Virus record (IMG/VR): IMGVR_UViG_3300032315_002013
Span: 1-38,470 of that record
From: a virus
Reading direction: 5' to 3' (one strand)
Length of the DNA: 38,470 nt
The translations under genes and the position numbers were made by a program. The notes under the pieces are model-generated. The model was not told the origin of the DNA. It made no database searches and saw only the letters and a program-made list of their open reading frames with translations. Below, one piece after another: positions 30,929 to 38,470 of this stretch (position 1 is its first letter; each line of letters opens with the position of its first letter).

Positions 30929-31216
30929 ATGACTGATCAACTTGCCCTAGCCCAGATATGCTCCTTGTATGCCACCGATAAGAATGTTCTCCATTCTTAT
31001 GTGGATAACGTCTACGAAGATATTTTCAAGGACTTAAGGCAATCAACCAAAAAAATGCTTGAAATAGGAGTTGAGACGGGAGGAAGCCTTTTGATGTGGA
31101 GGGAGTATTTCCCGAACGTGACCATAACGGGAATAGACATTAAGCCTTGTCCCCAAGCAATCGGCAGGGATCGCATACTCAGGTGCGGTTTAGTAGACAT
31201 ATTTTGGGTTTCTTAA
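30929..31216 (+). pseudogene. Truncated SAM methyltransferase, N-terminal half only
   Basis: From ATG 30929, 95 residues: LAQICSLYATDKNVLHSYVD, then KKMLEIGVETGGSLLMWREY (SAM motif I), FPNVTITGIDIKPCPQ, after which homology stops and the frame ends RCGLVDIFWVS. The family normally continues with an acidic motif and the I-L-V-I-E-D-I-Q signature, as in the fragment at 25992-26282. Loss coincides with the start of the AT-rich region and a direct repeat at 31223. A folded function is unlikely without the second half. Confidence 0.6.
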
Positions 31217-31222
31217 AAATTC

Positions 31223-31289
31223 TATAAAATAACATTATTTTGAGAAAAAAATAAATTGAACTGATTTTTACAAAAATCAACCCGTTGAT
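31223..31289. repeat. Direct repeat flanking a sulfotransferase gene, left copy
   Basis: The first 51 bases (31223-31273, beginning tataaaataacattattttg) are identical to 32083-32133, and similarity continues to 31289. The sequence corresponds to the last codons of the pyruvyltransferase gene at 32082, so it is a detached copy of that 3' end. Confidence 0.95.
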
Positions 31290-32071
31290 AGAAAATAATT
31301 TTTATCGAAAGAATAGTTATAGAGATGTAGAACCTCTAAGCATATTTTATTGTGAGTTTCTTTTTGTTCATCGGTCCAATTAATAGTATCTATATCCAAT
31401 ATTGATGGTTTTTGGTTTATACTCCATTGTGTTTTATCTCCTTTTACAATATTAGTAGAAAAAAAGTTAATTATTTTTTTATTTATTTCTGCATACTCTG
31501 GTAGTAAATTTATGATATCTTGTGCTACTTTCTCTATATTAAATAAAATATCATAGTGTTCGATTTCTATAAAATTATCACCTAATATACTTTTGTCTAA
31601 ATGATACCAATTTTTCATTATATCGCTCCATTGTTGACAATGCTGCGCAAAGGACGCATCTTTCCATTTAATAATTCTAGAATTTATATTTTCTAAGGAT
31701 CTTCGTTTTAGCATTATAAATTTAGCATTTGGCCACATATACAATATATCACTGATAGGCATGCTTCCTGGCGTTTTATCAAACCAATATTTTTTGGAAT
31801 TGTCGAACAATGATTCATACGTATGTTTAAATCCAGATAGTAGATTGCTCATTAATACGTCTTTTTTTATATTACCCATTGCCGTGCTTTGATGTTTTTC
31901 GTGTGATGTTAATTTATCAAATATGCCATCTGTAGTCTCCTTATATCTATTGATGTGCTTTAAGAAGTGTCCCTCGACGTACCCCTGTATCTGTAAAACT
32001 TCTTTGAGACATGTGGCTAGAGCAGTTGTTCCGGACCTAGGATTACCTAAAACAAATATTGGTGTTGACAT
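31277..32071 (-). CDS. Sulfotransferase family protein, AT-rich
   Basis: The 264 residues show STPIFVLGNPRSGTTALATC (residues 2-21), the 5'-PAPS loop. WFDKTPGSMPISDILYMWPN is followed by AKFIMLKRRSLENINSRIIK, the 3'-phosphate segment with Arg-Arg. NFIEIEHYDILFNIEKVAQD completes the family pattern. Codon use is strongly AT-biased like the next two minus-strand genes, unlike the plus-strand sulfotransferase at 29764. The stop lies inside a 67-base direct repeat shared with the end of the neighbouring pyruvyltransferase, indicating insertion or replacement by recombination. Confidence 0.85.
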   Translation of the reverse strand: MSTPIFVLGNPRSGTTALATCLKEVLQIQGYVEGHFLKHINRYKETTDGIFDKLTSHEKHQSTAMGNIKKDVLMSNLLSGFKHTYESLFDNSKKYWFDKTPGSMPISDILYMWPNAKFIMLKRRSLENINSRIIKWKDASFAQHCQQWSDIMKNWYHLDKSILGDNFIEIEHYDILFNIEKVAQDIINLLPEYAEINKKIINFFSTNIVKGDKTQWSINQKPSILDIDTINWTDEQKETHNKICLEVLHLYNYSFDKNYFLSTG

Positions 32072-32081
32072 AAATTATTCT

Positions 32082-33185
32082 TTATAAAATAACATTATTT
32101 TGAGAAAAAAATAAATTGAACTGATTTTTACAATAATTAACTTGTTGATCCAAATAACTATAATCATCTTCTTGCCACATGCTCATTTCTAATATTTCTT
32201 TATGATTTTTGTTTTTTAATGTATTAACATCTATATGTTTAATTCCGTTTGTTATTGCCAATTCTTTTGTACGACTATCTATAGTAAAGATTGTACCAAT
32301 AATTTCATTTTGTAAACCTATAGCAACTCCGTGATATCTTGTTCCGATTACTAGATCATATAATTTCATTACTGAAGACCAATCATTTGTATTATAAAAC
32401 ATTCTCCCGTACCTGACAAACCATCTGCGCAGATCCTCATTGTCCATCTGGTATATTGCTGAAATACTATCAGGTATTTCTACATTTTCTCCATGTATAA
32501 GCGAAAAAATTATTAAGGGCGATTGAGCTATATGAACTCCATTATACTCTTCTGTTATAAGCTTTAATTCTTTTTCTAACCAAGCAGAAGCTTGATTGTA
32601 AGGATTGTTTCCTGCAACGCATGCATTAGCTATTTTTTTATTATTATATTTGTTTTTAAGATGTGTCCCCAAATTATCCCTAAAAAGCATAGTGCTGACA
32701 CACCCAGTAATCGAACTTTCGATACCATAAAAGTTTAATACTTTTTGAGAATATTCCCCTCTAACAGAAATATTCGGGTGTTCTGATATTCTTTTTGAAC
32801 TTATAATTTTTAATAGTTCTGGCCATCTGTTATTTTGTGGCAATATATCTAAATCATTAAAATTGTGATGCTGAGTACCCAAACAACACATAATAATTGG
32901 AATATTAATTTGTTCAATAAAATTAAATAATAAATCGCTAGGAACAAAATGTTTTCCTATCTGATTGGCACATTTAATTAATAATAAATCTTGAGAATTA
33001 ATAAATCTAGCATCAGAGAAATGAAAACTATTAAGTGAGTGATTATGTAAAACCTTTTCATAAGCATTTAAATGAACCAAATTACCAGTATTACCTCCAC
33101 AAAAATCGTAGTGATCTTTTGCTGTTGAGCCTATTGGTTTTTTCTTATTATCGGCAATTATCCAATCAATTGAGGCAATGTTCAT
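32082..33185 (-). CDS. Polysaccharide pyruvyl transferase
   Basis: The 367 residues show GSTAKDHYDFCGGNTGNLVH at the N-terminus and IPIIMCCLGTQHH, ISVRGEYSQKVLNFYGIESS, ITGCVS. Then MKLYDLVIGTRYHGVAIGLQ and FTIDSRTKELA follow. V-I-G-x-R-Y-H-G is the hallmark of the PS_pyruv_trans family, which adds ketal-linked pyruvate to cell-surface polysaccharides; some members act as other glycan-modifying enzymes. It is coupled to the upstream giant glycosyltransferase by ATGA overlap. The 3' end carries the second copy of the direct repeat. Confidence 0.85.
   Translation of the reverse strand: MNIASIDWIIADNKKKPIGSTAKDHYDFCGGNTGNLVHLNAYEKVLHNHSLNSFHFSDARFINSQDLLLIKCANQIGKHFVPSDLLFNFIEQINIPIIMCCLGTQHHNFNDLDILPQNNRWPELLKIISSKRISEHPNISVRGEYSQKVLNFYGIESSITGCVSTMLFRDNLGTHLKNKYNNKKIANACVAGNNPYNQASAWLEKELKLITEEYNGVHIAQSPLIIFSLIHGENVEIPDSISAIYQMDNEDLRRWFVRYGRMFYNTNDWSSVMKLYDLVIGTRYHGVAIGLQNEIIGTIFTIDSRTKELAITNGIKHIDVNTLKNKNHKEILEMSMWQEDDYSYLDQQVNYCKNQFNLFFSQNNVIL
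32083..32149. repeat. Direct repeat, right copy (native 3' end of pyruvyltransferase)
   Basis: Copy of 31223-31289 at an offset of exactly 860 bases; 51 bases identical, then about five differences. Here it is in frame as the C-terminus CKNQFNLFFSQNNVIL. Confidence 0.95.
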
Positions 33186-36169
33186 ACTGTTAATACCTTT
33201 TTGTTTTCTAGTATTAGAAAACCTATATATCTTTCCAAAGCATGCTCGAAGTGAAAGTCAGGAATTCCTTTTTTACCAAATTTATTGTATAATTCTAAAA
33301 AATTGTGCGCAAGTCCTTTTTCTACAATTTCTTTAGATTCTAAATCGATTGGTTCATTGTAAATGTTGTGTAAATAGTAATTGTAGTATTCGTCGAATAT
33401 TATTTTATCTTTCATGCAACTAACCCAAAAATCATTTTTTGTAGACATTGTCGTTAAGTTTAATTTTAATTCTTTGTTTAAGTCATATAATTTTTTTATA
33501 TGGTGTAACTTCGTTATGAAAATTGTGCCACCTATAAACTTAAAACTCTGTTCATAAACATCATCAAAAACGCTGTGGCTTCTTAGCACAGCTCTGTTTA
33601 AATCATTGACTTTGCATTCCAAACAGAATCTATCGTTAATGACTGTGTCGTAAGGCTCTATTTCATCTTCTCGTAAATAAAAAATTTTGTTTAACTCTTC
33701 TCTCCATAAAAGGTTAGATTTACTATGCAAATAGGCTAGTTTTTGATTATTTTCTTCCAAATTATTATTAGCATAAATTTTATTGACGCAACTTAACAGC
33801 CCGTTTAAATCCCAACCCATGTTCACTGATAGTTCGATGTTTTCTAGATTTAGGACACTATCAAAGTATTCTTTGTATTTCTTCGTGAAAAACTTTTCTT
33901 TTTCTTTAGAAAGTTTTTTTTCAAAACCATTTTCAACATTAACATTTATAAAAACTTTGTAAGATAAACTATTGTTGATGTTAAAATTGTTTATTATATT
34001 TACAAAATATTTAATTTGTGAATTGTTGTAGTCGTTATTTTTTTTGTAAAAATTGAAAATTAAAAAATTATTCTTTTCTCTTGTACTTTTAATTATTTTA
34101 GGTTTAGAAAAATTTTGTTTTATATAATTTGCTCCGATATCATTTTTTATGTATTTAGATAAATTTAACGATCCAAAAGCATCAATTATTTTGTCTTCTT
34201 CGTTTTCTTCTATCTCAATTAAGTTATCTTTTAAAGTAATTTTATTATGTTGATAGAAGATATTATTTTTTATAGTTATCACTCTGTTGTTAAGCAATAA
34301 ATTTTCTAAAATTACAATTGGACAGGGGTCTCTTTTACTCGTAAGAAAAAAATAGTCAAGATTTGCAAAGTAAGAGTAAGGATTTTTTGTATTGGGAATG
34401 TGTTTTAGGTTATCTAAGGGCTTCGACTCGCAGACTGCCCAATCTGGTTCTCCTCCTATCCATATAAAATCATACTGTGGATAGGCGTTGGCTAGCTTAT
34501 AAAAAAGATTTGGGTTTTTTCTTTCGCACGACGTACCGCTCATGCCTATTGTAACTTTATTATTTGTTTTTTGAGGTTTTGAAGATAGACTTTGAATATG
34601 AAAGATTTTTTCTTGAGGAACAAATGGTGGAAAAATTGAAACATTTGTACACCCAATGGTCTCGAACTCTTTTTTTATTCTATCCGCAACTACTAGGATT
34701 TTTTGATCTTTAATCTGAGCTAATGAATTCTTATTTACGTCGTATAACGTTTCATGAAAATGAAAATAAGTTTTATACCAATAATCTTTAAACTTGTTTA
34801 TGTTGTAAAAATATATGCTTAATGAATTGTTGTAAATAAAAACCGGGTTGATTTCGTGAACAAGCCCCAGTAGTCTATTTGGATCGTTGTGATGGTAGAG
34901 TTTGTCTATTTCATAATTGTCAAAATTATTGTTTTCATAAGGCTCAACTATTATAGGATTTTTAATTATATTGTTTTCTTTTAGATAAGTGACAAAATCA
35001 TATAAAAATATAGGAGCACCACTTAAATTGCAGTCGTGATTTATAAAAATTGGATAGAGACTTGGACCGAAATCTCTTTTTATTATCTTATAAATTCTTT
35101 TTTCTTTAATACCATGATCTAAATAGTGATTTACTAGTTCTTCATCATTTAGACCACTAAGATCTGCATATATTGTCTTATACTCTTTTGGATCAAAGTC
35201 TTCTGGCAGAGTCAGGGTTCTGTGACTTTTGTGAACTTGAGCTTTAATAGTAGCACTATCGCCCACTCTGTCATAAACTTTAATACCTGAATTTTGAGTA
35301 TGTTTCCAATTTATAATGACTTGATTATTTTCGTTAACCGAGTATTCCCCAAAAATTTTTGGATCTTCGGTTATGTAACACTCATTATTATACAATTTGA
35401 CTAGATTAAAATATTCTTTGTTGGGAGCTTCTTTGTTTATTACTTTTATAGTTTCATGCTTTGGAAAACAAAATTTAAGATTTTCTTGTTCTATTATGTA
35501 ACCAAAAATTCTTTCTAAAGAATGAGAGTACGAGCCTGTGGTTATGCTCGAAATATCTCCAGATTCTTGCTGTAACAATTCATTAATTTTAAAAAATTTG
35601 TGATTTAATTTGTCTTGGAATATTTTGCTTTTGCTCAAGAACATAGTCCCAGCAGCAAATTTTGAGTTCTTAACATCTTCATAATTCATATTCAACATTT
35701 TGCATAAATGTTTTATTTTCTCGGAGTTGTTGTCTTCTAGATTTTTCAATAAAAATTGTTTGCTACAAACCATTCCGCATTCCGGATTGGAAATAGACTC
35801 TATGTTGGATAAAAAAAGTTCTTTTGAAGCGAAAAAGTCATTTAAAAGAATTGCTCTCCAATTGACTTGATTGTTTTTGCCAAATCTACTTTTTTTGCTG
35901 TGAATCTTAATAAAAAAATCTTCATTCAACAATTGAAGTTGATGTAAAAACGGAGCTATATCCGCCCCATAGTTTTTATGATAAGATACGTGATGATCAA
36001 ACTCAATAAATTTGTTTCTTATAGCGTCATAAGAAATTGCTTCAAAGTTTTTTTCCTCGCATAAAGCAACATAAAGTTTTATGTGCTCACGATATGGGTA
36101 CATCAATTTTTCAAACTCTGGCCATAGATCTGTGTGGTAGAGTTGCAAACAAACTGCGATTTTTTTCAT
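33182..36169 (-). CDS. Giant modular glycosyltransferase: RgpF - GT4 - RgpF
   Basis: The protein has 995 residues. About 1-260 is RgpF/rhamnan-synthesis-like: [45 protein letters not shown]. About 375-680 is a GT-B (GT4-like) glycosyltransferase: HDCNLSGAPIFLYDF, KVTIGMSGTSCERKNPNLFY, FIWIGGEPDWA, RDPCPIVILENLL, the usual E-x7-E-like nucleotide-sugar region. About 700-990 is a second RgpF-like domain (MGWDLNGLLSCVNKIYANNN, LAYLHSKSNLLWREELN, GGTIFITKLHHIKKLYDLN). Such proteins build or decorate surface polysaccharide. AT content is very high. Its ATG overlaps the stop of the adhesin gene (ATGA), directly coupling fibre and glycosyltransferase synthesis. Confidence 0.85.
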   Translation of the reverse strand: MKKIAVCLQLYHTDLWPEFEKLMYPYREHIKLYVALCEEKNFEAISYDAIRNKFIEFDHHVSYHKNYGADIAPFLHQLQLLNEDFFIKIHSKKSRFGKNNQVNWRAILLNDFFASKELFLSNIESISNPECGMVCSKQFLLKNLEDNNSEKIKHLCKMLNMNYEDVKNSKFAAGTMFLSKSKIFQDKLNHKFFKINELLQQESGDISSITTGSYSHSLERIFGYIIEQENLKFCFPKHETIKVINKEAPNKEYFNLVKLYNNECYITEDPKIFGEYSVNENNQVIINWKHTQNSGIKVYDRVGDSATIKAQVHKSHRTLTLPEDFDPKEYKTIYADLSGLNDEELVNHYLDHGIKEKRIYKIIKRDFGPSLYPIFINHDCNLSGAPIFLYDFVTYLKENNIIKNPIIVEPYENNNFDNYEIDKLYHHNDPNRLLGLVHEINPVFIYNNSLSIYFYNINKFKDYWYKTYFHFHETLYDVNKNSLAQIKDQKILVVADRIKKEFETIGCTNVSIFPPFVPQEKIFHIQSLSSKPQKTNNKVTIGMSGTSCERKNPNLFYKLANAYPQYDFIWIGGEPDWAVCESKPLDNLKHIPNTKNPYSYFANLDYFFLTSKRDPCPIVILENLLLNNRVITIKNNIFYQHNKITLKDNLIEIEENEEDKIIDAFGSLNLSKYIKNDIGANYIKQNFSKPKIIKSTREKNNFLIFNFYKKNNDYNNSQIKYFVNIINNFNINNSLSYKVFINVNVENGFEKKLSKEKEKFFTKKYKEYFDSVLNLENIELSVNMGWDLNGLLSCVNKIYANNNLEENNQKLAYLHSKSNLLWREELNKIFYLREDEIEPYDTVINDRFCLECKVNDLNRAVLRSHSVFDDVYEQSFKFIGGTIFITKLHHIKKLYDLNKELKLNLTTMSTKNDFWVSCMKDKIIFDEYYNYYLHNIYNEPIDLESKEIVEKGLAHNFLELYNKFGKKGIPDFHFEHALERYIGFLILENKKVLTV

Positions 36170-38470
36170 GGAGTAAATTCTTCATCTAATTGCGACGACA
36201 ATCCCAGTAGGCTCATGCCACCTCCGGATCCGCCTATAACTTGGCTGATATCTATAACAGCTACCCAACGAATGTTTTTACTAGCAACCCCTGTTACTCT
36301 TATTTCCAATGCCTCATTGGTGTTGTCGGCCACCACACTGGCACTGGCGGTGCTAAGACTATTTTCGACACCGCTTTCGCTAATGACCGAACCCACCAGC
36401 GCCGTTTCGTTGGAATTGTTGCGTCGTATGCCGCCCCTGAATATCCACCAACCTCCTTCGCCGTTTGTGGTGTTATAAGCACTAAGCTTTATAGTGAATG
36501 TCCAAGCGCTTCTTGCCGGAAGGGTCAGTCTTGCTGAACTACCGTCCAAGAATAGAACCTGATTGGCTGTAGCATCGGTGGTGTTTCTTCTGGCAATTAA
36601 TATGCTATGCTGGGCATCACCATCAACAGAGAATCTTCCCGAAGCGTGAGACACTTCACCATATTTATTTGATAATGAATTTCGACCACCTATTGCGGTG
36701 CTGTAGTCGGCGCTTGCGGTGTTGCTCCGTCCCCCGGCCACGACGGCGATGGTTCCGCTTGAAACGTTGCCAAATCCCCCGCTCACGGTGCTACTGTAGG
36801 CGGTTGCTGCATTGCTATTTCCCCCGCCCACGGTGCTGCGTTCACCGCTTGCGGTGTTGCTAGTTCCCCCGCCTATGGTGCTGTAGGAGTTGCTTGCGGT
36901 GTTGTCAAGTCCCCCGCCCACGGTGCTACGACCTCCGCTTGCGGCGTTGCCAAATCCCCCGCCCACGGTGCTGTTGTAGTTGCTGGCGGTGTTGGTTTGT
37001 CCGCCGCCTACGGTGCTACGAATTCCGCTTGCGGTGTTGTTAAGTCCCCCGCCCACGGTGCTAGTGAAGTTGCTTGCGGCGTTGCCAAATCCCCCGCCCA
37101 CGGTGCTGGAGGTGGCGCTTGCGGTGTTGCTTTGTCCCCCACCCACGGTGCTACGAAGTCCACTTGCGGCGTTGCTTTGTCCTCCGCCTATGGTGCCGTA
37201 GAAGCCGCTTGCGGTGTTGCCATTTCCCCCGCCCACGGTGCTCCAGGCGCCGCTTGCGGTGTTGCTTTGTCCGCCGCCTACGGTGCCGTAGGAGTTGCTT
37301 GCGGTGTTGCTAATTCCATTAACTACTTGCCCGATTGCGCCATCAGTTTCTGCTGTGTTAACAACACTAACCTGGCTCCACGTTTGACCACCAGCCCCAA
37401 CATTAGATGTTACAACTAAATTTACATTACTAGAACTCTGAGTGGCACTAGCAACTGTTCTAGTGATTAAATTCCAAGTGTTGTTATAAAAGTATCTTAT
37501 TTGCAAAGCGTTAGTAGTGGTATTATCAAAATCTGCGGCTGTTGCACTCAACACCGTTATGGTGTTTGTGCTACTTGTTATATTATTTGCTCGTCTAACT
37601 TTTGCGGCAGCAACGTTATTGGCTCCTCCGCCGATGAATGATATTTGACTTTGTGCTAGATTGTTTTGCCCGCCACCCACGCTGCTATTTGTCCCTGCGG
37701 CAGAGTTCTGAAATCCTCCGCCTACGGCACTTTGTACGCCTGTGAATACTGACTGTATTCCTCCGATTATTTGGTTTGCTCTTAGGGTGTTGCCGTCAAA
37801 TGTGAAATTGCTGTCGCCGGATGCAATATTGCTTGAATTTTTATAAACAACCTGATTGGCGGATCCAGCTACAGGACCAGTTATTCCTTGTGTTCCTTGT
37901 GAACCTGTGGTTCCTTGTGAACCTGTGGTTCCTTGTGAACCTGTGGTTCCTTGTGAACCTGTAGTTCCTTGTGAACCTGTAGTTCCCTGTGAACCTGTAG
38001 TTCCCTGTGAACCTGTAGTTCCCTGTGAACCTGTAGTTCCCTGTGAACCAGTAATACCCTGTGAACCAGTAATACCCTGTGAACCAGTAATACCCTGTGA
38101 ACCAGTAATACCCTGTGAACCAGTAATACCCTGTGAACCAGTTAATCCTTGTGAACCTGTTAATCCTTGTATACTTTGTGCTGCACCTATTGTTAAGGTA
38201 TCATTAGTTGAATTGTATGTTAATACAATATTGTTGCCTGCAAGTAATTCTGTCGTTAAATTTGCGGTGCTTCCTTGTGTTCCTTGCACTCCCTGCGAGC
38301 CTTGTGTTCCCTGTGAACCTTGCACACCTTGTGAACCTGTTAATCCTTGTGAACCTGTTAATCCTTGTGAACCTTGTGAACCTGTTGTTCCTTGTGAACC
38401 TGTTAATCCTTGTGAACCAGTTAATCCTTGTGAACCAGTTAATCCTTGTGAACCAGTTAATCCTTGTGAA
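36166..38470 (-). CDS. Collagen-like plus Hep_Hag (YadA-head) fibre/adhesin, N-terminus beyond window
   Basis: The frame is open to the right edge, so the start is missing; at least 768 residues are encoded. The visible N-terminal part is Gly-x-x collagen-like ([12 protein letters not shown] units). An insert containing [17 protein letters not shown] is followed by more collagen-like triplets to about 37880. A domain ending near 37330 follows, then about 17 repeats of 14 residues ([12 protein letters not shown] type), as in trimeric autotransporter head domains. A C-terminal domain ([54 protein letters not shown]) resembles ends of aquatic phage fibres. A trimeric receptor-binding fibre is likely. 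Confidence 0.88.
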   Translation of the reverse strand, partial: SQGLTGSQGLTGSQGLTGSQGLTGSQGTTGSQGSQGLTGSQGLTGSQGVQGSQGTQGSQGVQGTQGSTANLTTELLAGNNIVLTYNSTNDTLTIGAAQSIQGLTGSQGLTGSQGITGSQGITGSQGITGSQGITGSQGITGSQGTTGSQGTTGSQGTTGSQGTTGSQGTTGSQGTTGSQGTTGSQGTTGSQGTQGITGPVAGSANQVVYKNSSNIASGDSNFTFDGNTLRANQIIGGIQSVFTGVQSAVGGGFQNSAAGTNSSVGGGQNNLAQSQISFIGGGANNVAAAKVRRANNITSSTNTITVLSATAADFDNTTTNALQIRYFYNNTWNLITRTVASATQSSSNVNLVVTSNVGAGGQTWSQVSVVNTAETDGAIGQVVNGISNTASNSYGTVGGGQSNTASGAWSTVGGGNGNTASGFYGTIGGGQSNAASGLRSTVGGGQSNTASATSSTVGGGFGNAASNFTSTVGGGLNNTASGIRSTVGGGQTNTASNYNSTVGGGFGNAASGGRSTVGGGLDNTASNSYSTIGGGTSNTASGERSTVGGGNSNAATAYSSTVSGGFGNVSSGTIAVVAGGRSNTASADYSTAIGGRNSLSNKYGEVSHASGRFSVDGDAQHSILIARRNTTDATANQVLFLDGSSARLTLPARSAWTFTIKLSAYNTTNGEGGWWIFRGGIRRNNSNETALVGSVISESGVENSLSTASASVVADNTNEALEIRVTGVASKNIRWVAVIDISQVIGGSGGGMSLLGLSSQLDEEFTP
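36700..37315 (-). repeat. 42-bp Hep_Hag coding repeats
   Basis: A 42-bp period (for example cccccgcccacggtgctacg) repeats through the segment. It encodes 14-residue units S-T-V-G-G-G-x-x-N-x-A-S-x-x. The variable positions differ between units, so the array is old or diversified rather than freshly duplicated. Confidence 0.92.
37880..38470 (-). repeat. Collagen-like 18-bp coding repeats, two blocks
   Basis: Units such as ccttgtgaacctgtggttcc are repeated nearly identically at about 37890-38170 and 38280-38470, and the array reaches the window edge. Sub-blocks (tgtggtt, tgtagtt, cagtaat, tgttaat variants) show recent local expansion. Confidence 0.95.

Noticed and set aside
36669-37419. Long plus-strand open frames rich in Arg/Cys/Pro opposite the Hep_Hag repeats
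   Set aside because: They are antisense shadows of the 42-bp repeat; the minus frame has a clear protein family and continues across the region.

Overview
The window looks like part of a T4-like myovirus genome. The strongest evidence is a minus-strand head-assembly block in T4 order: portal (gp20-like), a small gp67-position ORF, a large core-type protein, prohead protease (gp21-like), scaffold (gp22-like) and major capsid protein (gp23-like). Several late-type genes are also preceded by octamers matching or nearly matching the T4 late promoter TATAAATA. No rRNA, tRNA or host-chromosome genes were seen. The host cannot be named, but the many glycan-modifying genes resemble aquatic T4-like phages.

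Layout. Positions 1-3256 hold two minus-strand structural proteins, one Pro/Thr-repeat-rich and cut by the left edge, one a beta-propeller-like repeat protein. Positions 3334-9206 hold a mosaic of small proteins: two GNAT acetyltransferase-like, a zinc-ribbon protein, a Nudix hydrolase, an ADP-ribosyltransferase-like protein and one unknown. Their N-termini all resemble the 10-residue T4 capsid-targeting sequence, and several share a near-identical promoter/leader. A tail-collar protein, an inverted cassette whose tag is out of frame, a collapsed cassette and a candidate structured RNA lie among them. Positions 9322-12288 carry three mobile or homing-type genes (LAGLIDADG, PD-(D/E)XK, NUMOD3/zinc ribbon) next to the capsid gene. 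Positions 12460-21319 are the head block. It is interrupted by a plus-strand AAA+ ATPase, and the portal gene contains an in-frame intein.

Positions 21355-25960 are mainly a plus-strand set of surface-chemistry genes: sulfotransferase-like, 2OG-Fe(II) oxygenase, GT2 glycosyltransferase, a GH130/GH43-like propeller and a TPR-FkbM methyltransferase. Positions 26301-29639 are a minus-strand fibre operon: collagen-like, LamG-like, fibre-assembly-like, FN3 and 2OG oxygenase. It is bracketed by two different fragments of one methyltransferase family. Positions 29764-38470 hold a sulfotransferase, a small conserved phage protein, and an AT-rich minus-strand operon. In that operon a collagen/Hep_Hag adhesin (cut by the right edge) is translationally coupled to a giant RgpF-GT4-RgpF glycosyltransferase, a polysaccharide pyruvyltransferase and another sulfotransferase.

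Working model. The head proteins build and mature the capsid. The tagged small enzymes are probably packaged with the DNA and delivered to the host, like T4 internal proteins and Alt. The fibre and glyco genes diversify adsorption and decorate virion or host surfaces. The cargo-packaging idea is the most notable inference here. It rests on N-terminal motif similarity and repeated leader sequences, not on experiment.
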